Positions 24,811 through 33,449 of a stretch of DNA of 37,698 nt are shown in pieces. How positions within the stretch are numbered: position 1 is the stretch's first letter; each line of letters starts with the position of its first letter. The notes below the pieces were generated by a model. That model was not told the origin of the DNA, did not search any database, and worked only from the letters and a program-made list of their open reading frames with translations. The stretch is from Candidatus Aquabacterium excrementipullorum (GTDB lineage Bacteria; Pseudomonadota; Gammaproteobacteria; Burkholderiales; Burkholderiaceae_C), in NCBI GenBank assembly GCA_019112875.1, contig DXIO01000054.1, forward strand, positions 1 to 37,698, given 5' to 3'. The position numbers were made by a program, and so were the translations under genes.

Positions 24811-24871
24811 GCCAGGCGGTGATGTTGATGCATCGCCACACATCGTTCTCCGTGCAAAACGTCCTCCCTCG

Positions 24872-27775
24872 TCAATAGAACTTGCTGCTCACGGTGATGC
24901 CCGCCCAGCGCGGTGTGCTGGGGATGTAGAGGTTCCACACCGGCTGGTAGCCGTAGTCCACGTTGAAGGCGTTCTTGACCAGCAGGCTGATCTCGAAATC
25001 GCGCTTCTGTGAGCCAAAGCCCACGGACAGGTCCGTCAAGCCGTAGCCATCCACCTTGCTGTAACGCGACAGGGATGGATCGGTCAGGTAGCTGCTGGTG
25101 TAGTTGTAGTTCGCATTGGCGAACACCTTCTTGCCCTGCAGCACGGGCCAGCTCTGCTCGGCGAACACGTTGAACGAGAACGCGCCCACACCGGGCAGCC
25201 GACGCCCACTGATGTCGTAGTACGGCGTGCCGCTGCCGCCCAGTTCCAGCGGCTTGGCCGCGTTCTTGAACTCGACGAAGCGTGCATCGTTGTACGCCCC
25301 CGAGAAGCGCAGGCTGGTGTTGCGCTGCGTGTAGGCCACGTCCAGCTCCACGCCCTTCGACCGCACCTTGGGCACATTGCCGACGCCAGAGGTGTAGTAC
25401 AGCAGCCCATCGTTGTTGGCGCGTGTCTGCGCCTCGTCGTAGAAGTACAGGTTGCTGATGTAGTTGCGGATGGTCTGGTAGAAGAAGGTGGTGTTGACCA
25501 CCAGCGCGCCATCCAGGTAGGCCGAGCGCAGCCCGATTTCGAACGAGTCGTTCTTCTCGGGTTTCACCGGCACCGACACTCCGCCATCGCGCGTGGCACC
25601 CACGATCTGCGAGATCCCCGCCTTCTCGCCGTGCTGCCATGAGAGGTAGCCCGTCTGCGTGTCGGAGAACTTGTAGCTGGGGCTGATGTTGGCGGCGTAC
25701 AGCACCTTGCTCACGGGCTCCGCGGCCGTTTCGCCATACAGGCCACTGAGCCGTGCGGCGCGGATGGCCTTGGCATCGGCCACCTGGCGCGCCTGGGCGG
25801 CCGTGAGGTTGCTGTACTGGGACACGCCGAAGTACTTCTGGGCCGTGTAGTTGGCCAGCGCCACCTGGGTCGGGTCCGTGGTGTTGAGCAGGCCGGCCGC
25901 CGTGGTCGCGAAACCGCCCAGCGCCACGTTGTTCACGCTGACGGGGTTCAGCTCGGACGCGTAGCCCTGGTTGTAGATGCGGTTGACGTTGACGTCGTTG
26001 CGTCGTTCTTCATAAGCCACGCGCAGGCCGGTGTTGGTGTTCAGTTGCTCGGTGATGTGCCAGTTCAGGCTGCCATACAGCGCGATGCTGGTGTCCTTCT
26101 TTTCGGCGTAGCTGTTGTAGCCCAGACCCTCCAGCGAGTTGGCCATCAGGTAGCGTCCGTTGCCATCGGCATCGAGGCGGTTGTACTGCGCCTCGGAGGC
26201 GTAGTAGGCACCGGCATCCGAGCCGAACTTGTTGCCTCGCCCATCGCCACCGCTGGATTTCTTGACACGGGCCAGGAACAGCCCGGTCTGGTAGTCGATG
26301 ACCTTGCCCTTGTCCGAGGTCAGGCGGATCTCCTGTGTCTTCTGCTGGAAGTAGCCCAGGCCGGACGACGGCCCGCGCAGGATGTCGAAGGCCGTGGGGT
26401 TGCTGAAGTTGGGGCTGCCGAAATCGAAGTGGTAATCGCGCCAGGCGGTGATGGACGTGAGCTCGTGGCCGGGCAGGATCCAGCTCAGCTGCGCCGAAGC
26501 ACCGCGCGTGTCGTTGGCGATCGGGTAATGCTCCGAGCGGTTGGATTCGCGCAGGTAGTTGCCGCCGTAGGTGTAGTTGGCGTTCTGGTTGAACCATCGG
26601 CGCGCCAGCTTGCCGGTGTCCTGGTTGGCCTGGTTCACGCGCGCAGGCTGACCGGTGAGCGGGTCGGTGTAGTCGTAGAAATCAGGCACGGCCGTCGGGA
26701 AGATGCCGCCGTTGGACGAGATGCCGTACTCCTTGCTGTTGGGCGTGGCGTCCAGGCTGACACGCGCCTTGAAGCCCGAAGCAGGCGTCAGCAGGAACTG
26801 CACTCGGCCGTAGGTGCGGTCGGTGTTGCCATAGGCCACTTCGTTGCCGCCGCGGGTCTGGCTGCTGTAGTAGCGATTGGTCACGGTGCCATCGGCCTGC
26901 TCGCGGAAGAAGGTGCCGCGCCATGCCAGCAGGTCGTCGATGACCGGGCCGCCGATCACGCCACGGGTGAACAAGGTGTTGTTCTGCCCGTAGGTGATGG
27001 AGGCCTCGGCCTCGGGTACGAAGCTGGGCGCCTTGGTCACGAAAGTGATCTTGCCCAGGCTGGCGCTATAGCCACCCGAGGCGCCCTGCGGGCCTCGCGC
27101 CACGTCGACCGATTCGATGTCGTAGTAGCTGTTGAACACGGCCATGTTCGACAGGATGAAGGGCACGTTGTCGACCGTGGTGTTGATGCTGGCATCGAAG
27201 CCCAGCGCCCCGCCGGAGCCGAGGTAGCCGACGCCTCGCAGGCTCAGGGCCGTGGTGGTCGGGTTGGTGCTGGAGCCCGCCCATTTGATGTTGCCGATGC
27301 GCTTGATCACGTCGCGGAAGTTGCTGACCTGTTGCTTTTCAAGCTCCTCGCCAGCCACGATGGACACGGACTGTGGCACCTCCTTGACGGTTTCCAGCAC
27401 GCTGCGGCGGCGGTTGCGCACCACCACCTGCTCCAGTTCAGCGGCGGGCCCCGATGGCGATGCCGTCGAGGCGTTGGCAGTGGCTTGGTCGGGTGCGGTC
27501 GTCACCGCAGGATCGGGCGATGCGGAGGAAGAAATGGCGGGCCTTGCCTCGCCCTGTGCAGCCACCTTGGCGGCCAGCGCGGCATTTTCTGCCCTCAGTC
27601 TGGCATTTTCAGCCAGTATGTCAGCCAGGGTCGGGGTGTTTTGCTGAGCCCATGCGGCTGTGGGCGTAGCGCAAATGGCACCGAGCAAAGTCCAGCCAGA
27701 CAATATCCCGACATTTCGAAAATGAACGGATGAAAGATAACCTGCCGGCTTATTGCCAGGCATCGAAACGCTCAT
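24872..27775 (-). CDS. Large TonB-dependent receptor with N-terminal coiled coil
   Basis: The product is 967 residues from the ATG at 27775 (GGGAG five to six bases upstream; the frame is open to 27820). A signal peptide ends at AWA|QQN (about residue 43). Next is a short amphipathic coiled coil at about 50-73 (LADILAENARLRAENAALAA), then a Ser/Ala/Pro-rich linker to about 112. The plug starts ELEQVVVRNRRRSVLETVKE and has VDVARGPQGASGGYSASLG. The barrel ends in ITVSSKFY. The plug resembles receptors of the siderophore/vitamin or organic-nutrient classes, but the substrate is not clear from sequence. There is no TonB, ExbB or anti-sigma gene alongside. The leading coiled coil is unusual for the family. 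The gene is preceded by a 408-base non-coding stretch and follows the nucleoside-type ABC operon. Confidence 0.9.
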   Translation of the reverse strand: MSVSMPGNKPAGYLSSVHFRNVGILSGWTLLGAICATPTAAWAQQNTPTLADILAENARLRAENAALAAKVAAQGEARPAISSSASPDPAVTTAPDQATANASTASPSGPAAELEQVVVRNRRRSVLETVKEVPQSVSIVAGEELEKQQVSNFRDVIKRIGNIKWAGSSTNPTTTALSLRGVGYLGSGGALGFDASINTTVDNVPFILSNMAVFNSYYDIESVDVARGPQGASGGYSASLGKITFVTKAPSFVPEAEASITYGQNNTLFTRGVIGGPVIDDLLAWRGTFFREQADGTVTNRYYSSQTRGGNEVAYGNTDRTYGRVQFLLTPASGFKARVSLDATPNSKEYGISSNGGIFPTAVPDFYDYTDPLTGQPARVNQANQDTGKLARRWFNQNANYTYGGNYLRESNRSEHYPIANDTRGASAQLSWILPGHELTSITAWRDYHFDFGSPNFSNPTAFDILRGPSSGLGYFQQKTQEIRLTSDKGKVIDYQTGLFLARVKKSSGGDGRGNKFGSDAGAYYASEAQYNRLDADGNGRYLMANSLEGLGYNSYAEKKDTSIALYGSLNWHITEQLNTNTGLRVAYEERRNDVNVNRIYNQGYASELNPVSVNNVALGGFATTAAGLLNTTDPTQVALANYTAQKYFGVSQYSNLTAAQARQVADAKAIRAARLSGLYGETAAEPVSKVLYAANISPSYKFSDTQTGYLSWQHGEKAGISQIVGATRDGGVSVPVKPEKNDSFEIGLRSAYLDGALVVNTTFFYQTIRNYISNLYFYDEAQTRANNDGLLYYTSGVGNVPKVRSKGVELDVAYTQRNTSLRFSGAYNDARFVEFKNAAKPLELGGSGTPYYDISGRRLPGVGAFSFNVFAEQSWPVLQGKKVFANANYNYTSSYLTDPSLSRYSKVDGYGLTDLSVGFGSQKRDFEISLLVKNAFNVDYGYQPVWNLYIPSTPRWAGITVSSKFY

Positions 27776-28183
27776 GAAAACTCCCGACTGAATGATCAGA
27801 TGGTCAACGAATGCATCCACCTGGCGGCAGATGCAAGGGCTTGATATTCCTCAGAAAAACAAGATGCATCATCAGAAACCGACAATGCGCAAAGTACCTT
27901 CGCTTGTTTGCATCAAGAATTGAAGCCCCTCCTTTGAGTTCTTTCGAAAACAAGCAGGCATTTCGCAAGCCCTGTGCCACGCAATACCAGTCAAAAAGGA
28001 GAATGAATTGTTGCCACAGCGTCAGACAAAAACACGGCGTTACTCATTGGGTTTGAAAATTCACCATGCCTGCGCATATCAAGGCACAGGCCATCACCAA
28101 GCATTATCTTGAGCGGGCCGCAAACCGGCCGCCACCTGGCAGCCGGTTGCTCATGAAGCGCAAGCCTCCCGGCTTGCTGGTAC
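27776..28183. other. AT-rich non-coding stretch upstream of the large TonB receptor
   Basis: This 408-base gap is clearly more AT-rich than the genes around it, particularly about 27830-28060. It is probably the promoter and leader of the receptor gene on the minus strand. I see no confident -35/-10 pair, riboswitch or ORF with a well-spaced ribosome site. Two small hairpins occur near its right end: about 28114-28133 (GCGGGCCG...CGGCCGC, with one bulge) and 28160-28177 (GCAAGCC-TCCC-GGCTTGC). Both lie just past the stop of the 91-residue gene, so they may help to end that transcript, though neither has a T-run. Confidence 0.5.
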
Positions 28184-28459
28184 TCACACCTTGAGCGTGC
28201 CCTGGGCCGGCTGGTGCGACAGGCCGAATGCGCGCTTCACACGCAACATGGTGTCTTCACCATCGGGGTCTTCCACCACGATGCGCAGGTGCGACGATGC
28301 TCGCCCGCTGCTTTGCGGCAGCCCGGAGCCAGCCAGGCGCGCGGCCGGCACATCGACGGGCACGTCGGGTTGCCCCTCGAGGTTGCTGGTCAGCGCCACG
28401 CTGGAGAAGTCCTCCAGGCGAATGGTGTTGATGTCGGATTCCTTGATGATCTTGTCCAT
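28184..28459 (-). CDS. Unrecognised 91-residue protein at the end of the BMP-type ABC operon
   Basis: The ATG at 28459 has GGAGG at four to five bases, a strong ribosome site, so it is probably translated. The protein begins MDKIIKESDINTIRLEDFS, continues through VALTSNLEGQPDVPVDVPA and an Ala/Gly/Ser-rich middle, and ends with a beta-like segment HLRIVVEDPDGEDTMLRVKRAFGL. It has no signal peptide, membrane segment, cysteine or known motif, and is predicted to be cytoplasmic. It lies 110 bases downstream of the second permease gene on the same strand, with a hairpin between, and 408 bases before the TonB receptor. I do not recognise the family. Confidence 0.6.
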   Translation of the reverse strand: MDKIIKESDINTIRLEDFSSVALTSNLEGQPDVPVDVPAARLAGSGLPQSSGRASSHLRIVVEDPDGEDTMLRVKRAFGLSHQPAQGTLKV

Positions 28460-28496
28460 GCTGCCTCCATCGCGTCACGCGGTTCTTGTGGACGAT

Positions 28497-28525
28497 GCGG
28501 CAACCGCAACAGGCTGCGGTGCCGC
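28497..28525 (-). repeat. Intercistronic hairpin before the 91-residue gene
   Basis: An 11-bp stem with one bulged base (outer arms 28497-28502 and 28520-28525, inner arms 28504-28508 and 28515-28519). No T-run follows, so mRNA processing or stability is more likely than termination. Confidence 0.45.
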
Positions 28526-28569
28526 GCCATGAGCCGTCTTGGCAAACAAGGTGCCTGCGCGCTCGCGGG

Positions 28570-29532
28570 CTAACGCTCCCCGGCGCGGTAAGGCTTCATC
28601 AAGGCCTGCGGGTAGGCCGCACGGCGCGCCATCACCACCAGGGCCAGGATGGAGAGCACGTAGGGCAGCATCAGGTAGAGCTGGTACGGCAAGGCGATGC
28701 CCAGCACATCGCCACCGGCCTGCTGCAGGCGCAACTGCAGCGCATCGAAGGCCGCGAACAGCAGCGCGCCCAGCAACGCCTTGCCTGGCCGCCAGGAGGC
28801 GAACACCACCAGCGCCACGCAGATCCAGCCACGTCCGTTGATCATGTTGATGTAGAACGCATTGAAAGCCGACAGCGTGAGGAAGGCCCCGGCCACGCCC
28901 ATCAGCGCCGAGCCCGCCACGATCGCGCCGGTGCGCAGGCCCGTCACGCTCAGGCCCTGCCCCTCGGCGGCGGCCGGGTTCTCGCCCACCATGCGCACGG
29001 CCAGGCCCAGCGGTGTGCGCATCAGCACCCAGGCCAGCAATGGCACCAGCAGCAAGGCGGCCCAGGTCAACGGCGTCTGCGCGGCCAGAACGGGGCCGAT
29101 CAAGGCAATCGTGTCCAGCCCGGTTAGGTCGCTGCCCATGGACGTCATCGGCACGATGGTGGGCGGCGTGGTGATCTTCGGGAAGGCGATGCGGTAGCCG
29201 TAGTAGCTCAGGCTGGTGGCCAGCATGGTCAGGCCCAGCCCGGCGACATGCTGCGACAAAGCCAGGCCCACCGTCAGCAGGGCAAGCAGCAGGCCGCACA
29301 GCGCGCCCACACCGGCAGCAATCAGCACGCCCATGGGCAGGCTCGCCCCGTGGTAGACCGACAGCCAGCCGCTCAGCGCACCGGCCACCATGATCCCTTC
29401 GATGCCCAGGTTGAGCACGCCCGCGCGCTCGCACAGCAACACGCCCAGCGTGCCCAGCAGCAAGGGCGTGGCGGTGCGCAGCACGGCAATCCAGAAGCTC
29501 GCTTGCGCGATCAGGTCCCACACCTCGGTCAT
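28570..29532 (-). CDS. BMP-system ABC transporter permease (second permease)
   Basis: This 320-residue inner-membrane protein of the BPD_transp_2 class, which pairs with BMP-family binding proteins for nucleosides or related purine compounds, has about nine to ten helices. It carries the family hallmark ERAGVLNLGIEGIMVAGALSGWL near the start and later GLAVRMVGENPAAAEGQGLSV and AFNAFYINMINGRGWICVALVVFASWRPGKALLGALLFA broken into its helices. The ATG at 29532 overlaps the first permease's stop by four bases (ATGA), indicating translational coupling. It runs to RAGER at 28570. The frame is also open upstream through the first permease region, which is a shadow. Confidence 0.93.
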   Translation of the reverse strand: MTEVWDLIAQASFWIAVLRTATPLLLGTLGVLLCERAGVLNLGIEGIMVAGALSGWLSVYHGASLPMGVLIAAGVGALCGLLLALLTVGLALSQHVAGLGLTMLATSLSYYGYRIAFPKITTPPTIVPMTSMGSDLTGLDTIALIGPVLAAQTPLTWAALLLVPLLAWVLMRTPLGLAVRMVGENPAAAEGQGLSVTGLRTGAIVAGSALMGVAGAFLTLSAFNAFYINMINGRGWICVALVVFASWRPGKALLGALLFAAFDALQLRLQQAGGDVLGIALPYQLYLMLPYVLSILALVVMARRAAYPQALMKPYRAGER

Positions 29533-30647
29533 GCGAGCGCTCCCGGGGTGGCGGCCAGGCGGCGCAGGCGGTAGCGCGTGAACAGCTGGCTGACCAGCAT
29601 GCACAGGAGGGCCAGCGCCACCATCACATCGGCCAGGTAGGTGGGCACGCCCAGCGAGCGGCTCATGGCATCGGCGCCCACCAGCACGCTGGCCACGAAC
29701 ACGGCAGCGGCCACCACGCCCAATGGGTGAAGGCCCGCCAGCATGGCGATCACGATGCCGCCATAGCCGTAGCCGGGCGACATGTCCAGCGTGAGGTAGC
29801 TGGTGCGGCCAGCCACCTCGCCCACGCCGGCCAGGCCAGCCAGCGCGCCGGACATCAAGGCCGTCAGCACCGTGAGGCGCCCCACGGGCAAGCCCGCGAA
29901 AGCGGCAGCGCGGGCGTTGGCACCGACCGCACGCAGGCCCAGGCCCAGCGTGGTGTAGCGGTCGACCAGCCACAGCAGCGCGGCCAACAATACAGCGCCG
30001 ACCAGGCCTGTGTGCACGCGTGACCGCTCCATCAGCCGGCCGAACTCCAGCTCGGGCCACAGGGCCACCGATTGCGGCCAGCCCATGGCGGTCGGGTCCT
30101 TCATGGCCCCGTCCAGCAGCATGGACACCAGCAGCAGCGCGATGAAATTCATCAGCAGGGTGGTGACCACCTCGTCCACGCCGAAGCGGATCTTGAGCAA
30201 GGCCGGCCCCAGCAGCCACAGCGCGCCTGCCAGCGCGCCTGCTGCCACCATCTGCACCGTCATCCAGGGCGCAGGCAAGGCCATCGCATCCAGCCCTGGA
30301 TGCTGTCCGCCCACGGCCACGGCGGCCAGCGCCCCCAGGTAGAGTTGCCCCTCCGCACCGATATTGAACAATCGCGCACGGAAAGCCATGGCGGCCGCCA
30401 GGCCCGTCAGGATCAGCGGCGTGGCCCGGGTCAGCGTTTCAGAAATGGCGAAGGCCGATCCCCATGCGCCTTTCAGCAAGGCCACATAGGCCTGTGCGAT
30501 GGGGGCGCCGGCCCAGGCGATCAGGCCGGCCGCGAGCAGCAAGGTCGCCCCGATGGCCGCCAACGGCGCCCACAGCCATCCCCATCGGGCAGGCTGTTCA
30601 CGCGATTCGAGGCGCCAGCGAAGAATGGAGGGGAAGCTCAGGCTCAT
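29529..30647 (-). CDS. BMP-system ABC transporter permease (first permease)
   Basis: This 372-residue integral membrane protein of the same permease class has the typical NIGAEGQLYLGALAAV motif in its first half, then RFGVDEVVTTLLMNFIALLLVS, GLRAVGANARAAAFAGLPV and SPGYGYGGIVIAMLAGLHPLGV. It has about ten helices. With the second permease it forms the membrane channel of a nucleoside/purine-type importer. The gene starts nine bases after the ATPase stop and ends in a four-base overlap with the next permease. No separate promoter is visible. Confidence 0.94.
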   Translation of the reverse strand: MSLSFPSILRWRLESREQPARWGWLWAPLAAIGATLLLAAGLIAWAGAPIAQAYVALLKGAWGSAFAISETLTRATPLILTGLAAAMAFRARLFNIGAEGQLYLGALAAVAVGGQHPGLDAMALPAPWMTVQMVAAGALAGALWLLGPALLKIRFGVDEVVTTLLMNFIALLLVSMLLDGAMKDPTAMGWPQSVALWPELEFGRLMERSRVHTGLVGAVLLAALLWLVDRYTTLGLGLRAVGANARAAAFAGLPVGRLTVLTALMSGALAGLAGVGEVAGRTSYLTLDMSPGYGYGGIVIAMLAGLHPLGVVAAAVFVASVLVGADAMSRSLGVPTYLADVMVALALLCMLVSQLFTRYRLRRLAATPGALA

Positions 30648-30656
30648 GGTGAGGTG

Positions 30657-32228
30657 TCATGCATCGGCAGGTGCGGTGTCGGTCGGCACGCCGGCATTGC
30701 CCGTGCTGCCCGCCATGGCCAGGCCCAGCGAAGCCAGGGTCCAGGCGGCGCGCGGGCGGGCGGGTGTCAGGCGCCCCTGGTGCATCACGGCGATGCGGTC
30801 GGCCAATGCGAGGATCTCATCCAGGTCTTCGGAAATCAGCAATACGGCACTGCCTTTGGCAGCGGCTTCCAGCAGGCGCTCGTGCACGAAGGCCACCGCG
30901 CCCACGTCCAGCCCCCAGGTCGGCTGGGCCGCGACGATCAAGGTCGGCGCGCCGTGCGGCGTGTCGTCACCCAGGGCCAAGGCCCGTCCAAGCACCAGCT
31001 TCTGCATGTTGCCGCCCGACAGGCGACGGGCCGGCGTGTCCGGGCCGCCGCCGCGCACATCGAAGCGCTGGATCAGCGCCTGTGCATGGGCCCTGGCCGC
31101 TGCCCTGCGCACCCAGCCCCAGCGCGCGAAGCGCTTGTCGCGCAGGCGCTCGGTGATGGTGTTCTCCCAGAGGCTCAGATCGCCCACCACGCCCTGGCTG
31201 TGGCGATCTTCCGGCACGCGCGCCACCGGCAATCCGATCCAGTCTCGCGGCCGGGCCGGCAATGTGCGCCCCTGCACCTGCAGGCTTCCACGCTGCACCG
31301 GGATCAGGCCGTGCAGCAACTCCGCCAGTGCCACCTGCCCATTGCCGGACACCCCCGCCACGGCCAGGATCTCGCCTGACAGCACACGCAGATCGACGCC
31401 GGACAAGGCTGTGGCATGGCCGCGCGCCGAGGTGTGCACGTCCTTGCAGTTCAGCACCAAGGCGCCCGGCGCGCGCACCGTGGCCGGCCGGCTGGGCACC
31501 AAAACCTCACGCCCCACCATCGTCGCCGCCAGTCCGACCTTGCTGGTGCCCCGGGTCGGCCCGCTGTGCACCAACTTGCCGCCGCGCAGCACCGCCACGC
31601 GGTGCGACACGCGCAGCACCTCGTCCAGCTTGTGGCTGATGAAGATCACGGCCAGGCCGTCCTTGACCAGCGTGTCCAGCGTGGCGAAGAGCTGTTCGCT
31701 CTCCTGCGGCGTCAGCACGGCCGTGGGCTCGTCCAGGATCAGGATGCGCGCGCCTCGGTACAGCGCCTTCAGGATCTCCACCCGCTGGCGCTCACCCACC
31801 GACAGGCTCCCCACCAGCGCCTCGGGCCGCACGCGCAGGCCGAATCGCTGGGCCAGCTCGTCCAGGCGCTGGCGCCCTGCCCCGCGCTTCGAGCGCCATC
31901 GCCACAGCGGCTCGGTGCCCAGCATCACGTTGTCCAGCACGCTCAGGTTGTCGGCCAGCGTGAAGTGCTGGTGCACCATGCCAATGCCTGCCGCCAGCGC
32001 CGCACGCGGCTGGCCCGGCGGCAAAGGTTGGCCGAAAGCCTCGATGTGCCCAGCATCTGCGACGTAGTGCCCGAACAGGATCGACACCAGCGTGCTTTTG
32101 CCCGCACCGTTCTCGCCCAGCAAGGCCAGCACCTCGCCGGCGCACAGCTCCAGCGAGATGCCATCGTTGGCCACCAGCGAGCCGAAGCGCTTGGTGATGC
32201 CGCTCAGGCGCAGCACGGGCTCGGTCAT
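30657..32228 (-). CDS. BMP-system ABC transporter ATP-binding protein (two ATPase domains)
   Basis: This 523-residue protein has two fused ABC domains, as usual for this importer class. Domain 1 has Walker A GENGAGKST, signature LSVGERQRVEILKALYRGARILILDEPTA split across the Walker B, and a Q-loop. Domain 2 has a degenerate Walker A (VAGVSGNGQVAL) but a normal LSGGNMQKLVLGRAL signature and QPTWGLDVGAV in place of Walker B. That asymmetry is normal in this family. Adjacent permease and BMP-type binding-protein genes set the function as import of nucleosides, purines or related small molecules. A short Ala/Pro-rich tail ends the protein. Confidence 0.94.
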   Translation of the reverse strand: MTEPVLRLSGITKRFGSLVANDGISLELCAGEVLALLGENGAGKSTLVSILFGHYVADAGHIEAFGQPLPPGQPRAALAAGIGMVHQHFTLADNLSVLDNVMLGTEPLWRWRSKRGAGRQRLDELAQRFGLRVRPEALVGSLSVGERQRVEILKALYRGARILILDEPTAVLTPQESEQLFATLDTLVKDGLAVIFISHKLDEVLRVSHRVAVLRGGKLVHSGPTRGTSKVGLAATMVGREVLVPSRPATVRAPGALVLNCKDVHTSARGHATALSGVDLRVLSGEILAVAGVSGNGQVALAELLHGLIPVQRGSLQVQGRTLPARPRDWIGLPVARVPEDRHSQGVVGDLSLWENTITERLRDKRFARWGWVRRAAARAHAQALIQRFDVRGGGPDTPARRLSGGNMQKLVLGRALALGDDTPHGAPTLIVAAQPTWGLDVGAVAFVHERLLEAAAKGSAVLLISEDLDEILALADRIAVMHQGRLTPARPRAAWTLASLGLAMAGSTGNAGVPTDTAPADA

Positions 32229-32260
32229 ATCGGATACAGCCGGATCAGATCGACGGATCG

Positions 32261-32295
32261 GTTCGACGAATCAGTTCGACGAATCAGTTCGACTT
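32261..32295. repeat. 13-base tandem repeat overlapping the BMP gene stop
   Basis: GTTCGACGAATCA occurs twice in direct tandem (32261-32273 and 32274-32286), followed by a partial third copy GTTCGACTT. A diverged unit lies just upstream (GATCGACGGATCG at about 32248-32260). The second copy contains the stop codon of the binding-protein gene (TCA at 32284-32286). It fills most of the 55-base gap to the ATPase gene; slippage here would change intercistronic spacing but not the proteins. Confidence 0.75.
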
Positions 32296-33297
32296 GGGCT
32301 CCGTCTCCACCACCTGCACCTTGAAGCTGCCCGACAGGATCGCCGCTTCCTTGGCCTTGACCTTGGCCACCACATCGGCCGGCACCTTGCCCTCAAACGT
32401 GCCCAGCGGCGCCAGTTCGCTGCCCTTGTACTTCATGGTGGAGTACACGCCGTAGTCCTCACCCTTGAACTGCCCGGCCTTCACTTTCTTGATGGCCGTA
32501 TCCACCGTGGGCTCCATATTCCACAGGGCCGAGGCCACCACCGTTTCCGGGTACTGCGGCTGCGTGTTGATCACGTTGCCGATGGCCAGCTTGCCCCTCT
32601 CCTTGGCCGCATCGCTCACACCGAAGCGCTCGGCGTAAAGCAGATCCGCACCTTTGTCGATCATCGCGAAGGCGGCTTCCTTGGCCTTTGGCGGATCGAA
32701 CCAAGAGCCGATGAAGCTCACCGTGAACTTCACCTTCGGGTTGATCTCTTTCGCGCCCGCCATGAAGGCGTGCATCAGGCGGTTCACCTCGGGGATGGGG
32801 TAGCCGCCCACCATGCCGATGTGCCCGCTCTTGCTCACGCCACCGGCCACCATGCCGCTCAGGTAGGCCGGCTCCTGGATGTAGTTGTCGAACACCGAGA
32901 AGTTGGGCTGCTGCGGCTTGCCCGACGAGCCCATCAGGAAGCTCACCTTCGGATAGTCCTTGGCCACCTTGCGGGCCGCGGCCTCCACGCCGAACACCTC
33001 GCCCAGGATCAGCGTGTTGCCGGCCTCGGCGTACTGGCGCATCACGCGCTCGTAGTCGGCGTTGGCGGTGTTCTCGGAGTAGACGTACTCGATCTCGCCC
33101 CGCGCCTTGGCCGCGTTCAACGCCTTGTGGATGCGCGACACCCACTGCTGCTCGACCGGCACCGTGTAGATGGCGGCCACCTTCAGCTTGGCTTGCGCCT
33201 GCGCGGGCAAGGTGCTCATCAGGGCCGGGGCCAGGGCGGCGGCCATGGCCAGCGAGGCCAGGCGGTTCAACAGCGTGCGTCGGGCGGTTTGCTTCAC
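32284..33297 (-). CDS. BMP-family ABC transporter substrate-binding protein
   Basis: This 337-residue periplasmic binding protein is of the basic-membrane-protein (Bmp/PnrA-like) family. It has a signal peptide (MKQTARRTLLNRLASLAMAA to about AQAQA, Arg-Arg near the start but no full twin-arginine motif) and no lipobox cysteine. The mature protein opens KLKVAAIYTVPVEQQWVSRIHKAL. It contains SFLMGSSGKPQQPNFSVFDNYIQEPAYLSGMVAGGVSK in the middle, split here by residues, and ends ETEPKSN. Family members bind nucleosides or purines such as hypoxanthine; the ligand here is unknown. The start codon is GTG with GGAG eight bases upstream. It is the first gene of the operon, with the ATPase 55 bases downstream. 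Confidence 0.93.
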   Translation of the reverse strand: MKQTARRTLLNRLASLAMAAALAPALMSTLPAQAQAKLKVAAIYTVPVEQQWVSRIHKALNAAKARGEIEYVYSENTANADYERVMRQYAEAGNTLILGEVFGVEAAARKVAKDYPKVSFLMGSSGKPQQPNFSVFDNYIQEPAYLSGMVAGGVSKSGHIGMVGGYPIPEVNRLMHAFMAGAKEINPKVKFTVSFIGSWFDPPKAKEAAFAMIDKGADLLYAERFGVSDAAKERGKLAIGNVINTQPQYPETVVASALWNMEPTVDTAIKKVKAGQFKGEDYGVYSTMKYKGSELAPLGTFEGKVPADVVAKVKAKEAAILSGSFKVQVVETEPKSN

Positions 33298-33393
33298 GAG
33301 GGGGACTCCGTTGGGGTGGACAAGAACCTGACCACCTGGTCAAGTTCATGGAGCCCTCGTATGCAAGACAGATGCCAGAGACCGCAAAAGCAA

Positions 33394-33429
33394 ACATCCC
33401 CGAGCGGCCTCGCAGCCGGTCGGGGATGT
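33394..33429 (-). terminator. Rho-independent terminator after cysA
   Basis: A perfect 10-bp stem (arms 33394-33403 and 33420-33429) has a further 4-bp inner stem. It lies 20 bases past the cysA stop on the minus strand, followed by TTTGCTTTTG. It separates the sulfate transporter from the BMP-type operon. Confidence 0.8.
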
Positions 33430-33449
33430 GGGAGCGCAGGCTCAGCCGA

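Noticed and set aside
26045-27733. A 562-codon open frame on the plus strand
   Set aside because: Antisense to the large TonB receptor and ends in its signal-peptide region; shadow composition.
28004-28056. A 17-codon peptide (MNCCHSVRQ...) with AAGGAG nearby on the plus strand
   Set aside because: The ribosome-site motif is only about one base from the ATG, too close to work, and the peptide is not supported otherwise.
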